This document shows positions 6,263-8,433 of a stretch of 8,433 nt of DNA, piece by piece; within the stretch, counting starts at the first letter, position 1; every line of letters starts with the position of its first letter. This DNA comes from Maribacter sp. (lineage in GTDB: Bacteria > Bacteroidota > Bacteroidia > Flavobacteriales > Flavobacteriaceae). The notes beneath the pieces are model-generated. The model was not told the DNA's origin, did no database searches, and saw only the letters and a program-made list of their open reading frames with translations. The stretch is from the NCBI GenBank assembly GCA_013001935.1, contig JABDKZ010000267.1, positions 1-8,433 of the forward strand, written 5' to 3'. Both the position numbers and the translations under genes were made by a program.

Positions 6263-6925
6263 CTACGATTTGATAGCCCTTAACATTTCACGTTTACCAG
6301 GAGGTCCAGGTAATCGCTCCACGCTAAAACCAACTTTTTGCATGGCTCTCCTGACGCTTCCTTTTGCCGAGTAAGTAACCAAGATACCCTTATTTTTTAG
6401 TGCCTTGAACATGATTGCAAAGATTTCTTCCGTCCATAGTTCGGGTTGAACGCGGGCACCAAAAGCATCAAAATAAACTAAATCGAAACGATCCACAGCA
6501 TCGATTTCCTTGAAATCGCTTTGCTGCTTGTAAAGTGAAAAGTAATCTGAAATTACAACCAATTCTTCCCATGAAGACCGATGCATTTCTAGAAATTGTT
6601 TTCGAAACTTCCCAGCCTTTAATGCTGTTATATAATTTAACTGCCTAAGTTCCGCATCGCTGACAGGATATGCTTCAACTCCCCTATAGGTGATGGCCAA
6701 ATTCATTTTTGAAGCTTCCAACAAAGTAATTAAGGCATTGAGACCCGTGCCAAAGCCAATTTCCAATATAGCAACAGGTTGATTTTGGAATAATCTCAGT
6801 CCCTGATCAATGAAAACATGGTAAGCCTCTTGTATAGCGCCGTGTTTGGAATGGTATTGTTCGTTCCAATCCTTGAGTTGAATCGTCTTTGAACCATCTG
6901 CCGTGGTGATGATTTCGCGCCGCAT
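6263..6925 (-). CDS. mnmD: tRNA (5-methylaminomethyl-2-thiouridine)(34)-methyltransferase MnmD
   Basis: S-adenosylmethionine-dependent methyltransferase, 220 aa, that makes the last step of mnm5s2U at wobble position 34 of certain tRNAs by methylating nm5(s2)U. The SAM-binding loop is ILEIGFGTGLNAL (53-65). The acidic VEAYP strand end is at 83-87, the catalytic-region motif DAFG with PELW at 153-164, and the family's C-terminal hallmark TYSAKGSVRRAM...GFSVERLPGPPGKREML at 184-215. It is the stand-alone form, equal to the N-terminal half of E. coli MnmC, with no FAD oxidase domain. It would therefore act on nm5U made directly by MnmEG using ammonium. Its ATG shares a base with the stop of the upstream lipoprotein gene (TAATG), which suggests re-initiation coupling. 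No clear terminator follows. Confidence 0.93.
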   Translation of the reverse strand: MRREIITTADGSKTIQLKDWNEQYHSKHGAIQEAYHVFIDQGLRLFQNQPVAILEIGFGTGLNALITLLEASKMNLAITYRGVEAYPVSDAELRQLNYITALKAGKFRKQFLEMHRSSWEELVVISDYFSLYKQQSDFKEIDAVDRFDLVYFDAFGARVQPELWTEEIFAIMFKALKNKGILVTYSAKGSVRRAMQKVGFSVERLPGPPGKREMLRAIKS

Positions 6926-7428
6926 TATTCTTTGAGAAGAACACCATCGGCCTCGAATCCGAACGTCTTTTTTGGTTTCGTTATTTTTGCTATTTCTTCT
7001 TCAGATTTACCACCATCCTCAGCATAATGCCTTTGATCTTTAACACTCATTTCCTCTACAAAGGCCAAACCATTAACTATAACTTCTTTCCCGGCAATAT
7101 CCTTGGGCATAAAAAACCCATAATCCTTAAACCGTACCATGGCTTCCTCACCGCCATCCAGCTCAACTTTCATCCAACAACCTTTTTCCTGACAAACCTC
7201 TTTAACCACAGCCTTAAACTTAGATTGCAAGGTATCTGCCACGGCCATGCTATTGTAGTTTTTCGTCATTTCTAGACTTGAGACGCTGCCATCGGCCACT
7301 ATTTTATCACCAAAAGAGGTCAGAACCTGGGTATCTTGACCTTTTGAAATAGCTTCTTGCTTAGATTCTTGCCCTTTACACGAGAAAACCAATACCAAAA
7401 ACACAACTAAAATGTTAAAACCTTTCAT
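6925..7428 (-). CDS. DUF4920 domain-containing lipoprotein
   Basis: Predicted lipoprotein, 167 aa, of unknown function. The signal peptide MKGFNILVVFLVLVFSC ends in a lipobox with Cys17 as the acylation site. The residues after it (KGQE) are not the acidic run typical of surface-exported flavobacterial lipoproteins, so a periplasm-facing location is likelier. The mature part matches what I recall of DUF4920: VCQEKGCWMKV (78-88, with Cys79 and Cys84), then MVRFKDYGFFMPKD (97-110) and a tail with RHYAEDGGKSEEEIAK (133-148). The spaced cysteines could bind metal or form a disulfide, which is inference. I chose the ATG at 7428 because it gives a clean signal peptide. The frame stays open upstream to 7641, but that part is antisense to ilvE. 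It is first in a unit with mnmD and divergent from ilvE. Confidence 0.87.
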   Translation of the reverse strand: MKGFNILVVFLVLVFSCKGQESKQEAISKGQDTQVLTSFGDKIVADGSVSSLEMTKNYNSMAVADTLQSKFKAVVKEVCQEKGCWMKVELDGGEEAMVRFKDYGFFMPKDIAGKEVIVNGLAFVEEMSVKDQRHYAEDGGKSEEEIAKITKPKKTFGFEADGVLLKE

Positions 7429-7534
7429 AATTCCTAAATTTTTGAAATCTGTTGTAAAAATGGGCATTTTTAAAGAAAAAAAGAAGAACGGCTTGCGATA
7501 TTTTTCTAATTTTATTCGATAAACATGTAATGCG
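7429..7534. other. Divergent promoter region between the DUF4920 gene and ilvE
   Basis: This 106-base AT-rich gap must carry promoters in both directions. No full TAnnTTTG is present on either strand. The nearest for ilvE is TATTTTTC at 7499-7506 (plus strand, one mismatch, 28 bases before the ATG), without a matching -33. No leader peptide, T-box or attenuator hairpin was recognised before ilvE. Confidence 0.4.
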
Positions 7535-8433
7535 ATGGAGACCCGTACAAAGAACCTGAAAGTTGAAAAGACCCAAAGTTCCAAAATTGACAAAGTAGAT
7601 TTTGATAATCTTACATTTGGAACAGTATTTACAGACCACATGCTCGTATGTAAATACAGAAATGGTACTTGGGAACCGCCTGAGATTAAACCTTATCAGC
7701 CAATTACACTTGACCCGTCTGCAAAAATATTTCATTACGGACAGTCTATTTTTGAAGGTATGAAAGGCTATAAGGACGATAATGATGAAGTTTGGCTTTT
7801 TCGTCCCCATGATAATTGCAAGCGATTGAACATTTCTGCCAAAAGATTGGCCATACCCGAATTACCGGAAGAATATTTTATGGATGGTCTGACCGAGCTC
7901 TTAAGATTGGAAAAGGAATGGATTCCTAAACGAGCTGGTAGTTCCTTGTATATAAGACCCTTTATATTTGCATCAGGTAACGGCTTTCATGCTTCCCCGG
8001 CAGATGAATACACGTTCATAATTGCCTGTGCACCCTCAGGAGCCTATTTTTCTGGAAAGGTTAAGGTATTGATTGAAGAAACCTATTCTAGGTCGGCCAA
8101 TGGAGGAGTTGGATATGCAAAAGCTGGAGGCAATTATGCCGGACAATTTTACCCAACCCAATTAGCTATTGAAAAAGGCTATAACCAGGTCATTTGGACC
8201 GATGATAATACGCATGAATATATAGAAGAAGCTGGTGCAATGAACATTTTCATCAGAATAAATGACACCTTGATTACGGCACCTACGAGTGACCGAATTC
8301 TTGATGGAATTACTAGAAAGAGCATTTTGGAAATTGCCAAAGATGAGGGTATCCCCATGGAGGTTCGTAAAATAACAGTTTCAGAAGTGGTTGAAGCTGC
8401 AAAAAATGGTTCCTTAAAGGAAATGTTCGGAGC
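7535..8433 (+). CDS. ilvE: Branched-chain amino acid aminotransferase (3' end outside window)
   Basis: PLP-dependent fold-type IV transaminase that interconverts leucine, isoleucine and valine with their 2-oxo acids, using glutamate/2-oxoglutarate. The window holds 299 residues, and about 50 are probably missing at the right edge judging by the ~350-aa family. The PLP-binding lysine is Lys196 in GVGYAKAGGNYAG (191-203). Other family landmarks are FGTVFTDHM (28-36), IFHYGQSIFEGMKGY (65-79), the conserved EEAGAMNIF (231-239), and ITAPTSDRILDGITRKSILEIA (247-268). It is the larger, eukaryote-like BCAT type rather than the ~300-aa E. coli type. The ATG at 7535 is the only one in frame after the stop at 7520, so the start is well fixed. 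It is the only plus-strand gene here, and the ilv/leu biosynthetic genes are not in view. Confidence 0.95.
   Translation, partial: METRTKNLKVEKTQSSKIDKVDFDNLTFGTVFTDHMLVCKYRNGTWEPPEIKPYQPITLDPSAKIFHYGQSIFEGMKGYKDDNDEVWLFRPHDNCKRLNISAKRLAIPELPEEYFMDGLTELLRLEKEWIPKRAGSSLYIRPFIFASGNGFHASPADEYTFIIACAPSGAYFSGKVKVLIEETYSRSANGGVGYAKAGGNYAGQFYPTQLAIEKGYNQVIWTDDNTHEYIEEAGAMNIFIRINDTLITAPTSDRILDGITRKSILEIAKDEGIPMEVRKITVSEVVEAAKNGSLKEMFG

Noticed and set aside
6237..6266. Inverted repeat GTAGTT/AACTAC with an 18-base loop at the mnmD stop codon, and a short plus-strand open frame starting at 6243
   Set aside because: The stem is 6 bp with a long loop and no T-tract in the right place. The small frame is antisense to the mnmD end and shows no coding features.
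7429..7641. Upstream extension of the DUF4920 reading frame (71 extra residues), and a second open frame at 7415-7810 on the minus strand
   Set aside because: Both run antisense to the well-supported ilvE start. The extension would bury a clear signal peptide and lipobox, and neither peptide resembles a known protein.
1..8433. Search for a mobile element, CRISPR array, defence or biosynthetic system
   Set aside because: No transposase, integrase, regularly spaced repeats, toxin-antitoxin pair, nuclease or biosynthetic cluster genes are present. Every recognisable gene is of a common core type.

Overview
The window looks like an ordinary core-genome segment of a Bacteroidota bacterium, most likely a marine-type member of the Flavobacteriaceae. 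Several things point there. The base composition is AT-rich. Shine-Dalgarno sequences are absent. Promoter -7 elements of the form TAnnTTTG sit before three transcription units. The DnaJ has the shortened zinc finger that I recall from flavobacterial DnaJ proteins. There is also a DUF4920 lipoprotein next to mnmD and a branched-chain aminotransferase.

Layout from left to right. All genes are on the minus strand except the last. (1) 1-3047 is a three-gene unit transcribed leftward: an ABC-2 exporter ATPase (2112-3047), its permease (779-2119, overlapping the ATPase by 8 bases), and an MscS-type mechanosensitive channel (start at 776, two bases after the permease stop, running off the left edge). 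(2) 3048-3341 is a non-coding gap with two hairpins downstream of dnaJ, one of them a convincing Rho-independent terminator, and an A-rich direct repeat. (3) 3342-5033 is grpE-dnaJ, the co-chaperone pair for DnaK, behind a good Bacteroidota promoter that carries a tandem 8-bp repeat at its -33 region. (4) 5177-6139 is a single-gene TIGR01777/YfcH-type SDR epimerase whose -7 element lies only 4 bases before the start codon. (5) 6263-7428 is a two-gene unit: a DUF4920 lipoprotein followed by mnmD, a tRNA wobble-uridine methyltransferase, with stop and start codons sharing a base (TAATG). (6) From 7535 on the plus strand, divergent from the lipoprotein, lies ilvE, the branched-chain amino acid aminotransferase, which runs off the right edge.

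The genes serve housekeeping roles: envelope transport and osmotic protection, protein folding, tRNA modification, and branched-chain amino acid metabolism. I see no mobile element, CRISPR array, rRNA, convincing tRNA or defence system, and no sign of horizontal transfer. I did not find a new biological system. The points most worth a second look are regulatory and structural: the tandem repeat in the grpE promoter, the half zinc finger of DnaJ, the possibly leaderless epimerase mRNA, the ABC exporter-MscS coupling, and the structured gap after dnaJ.
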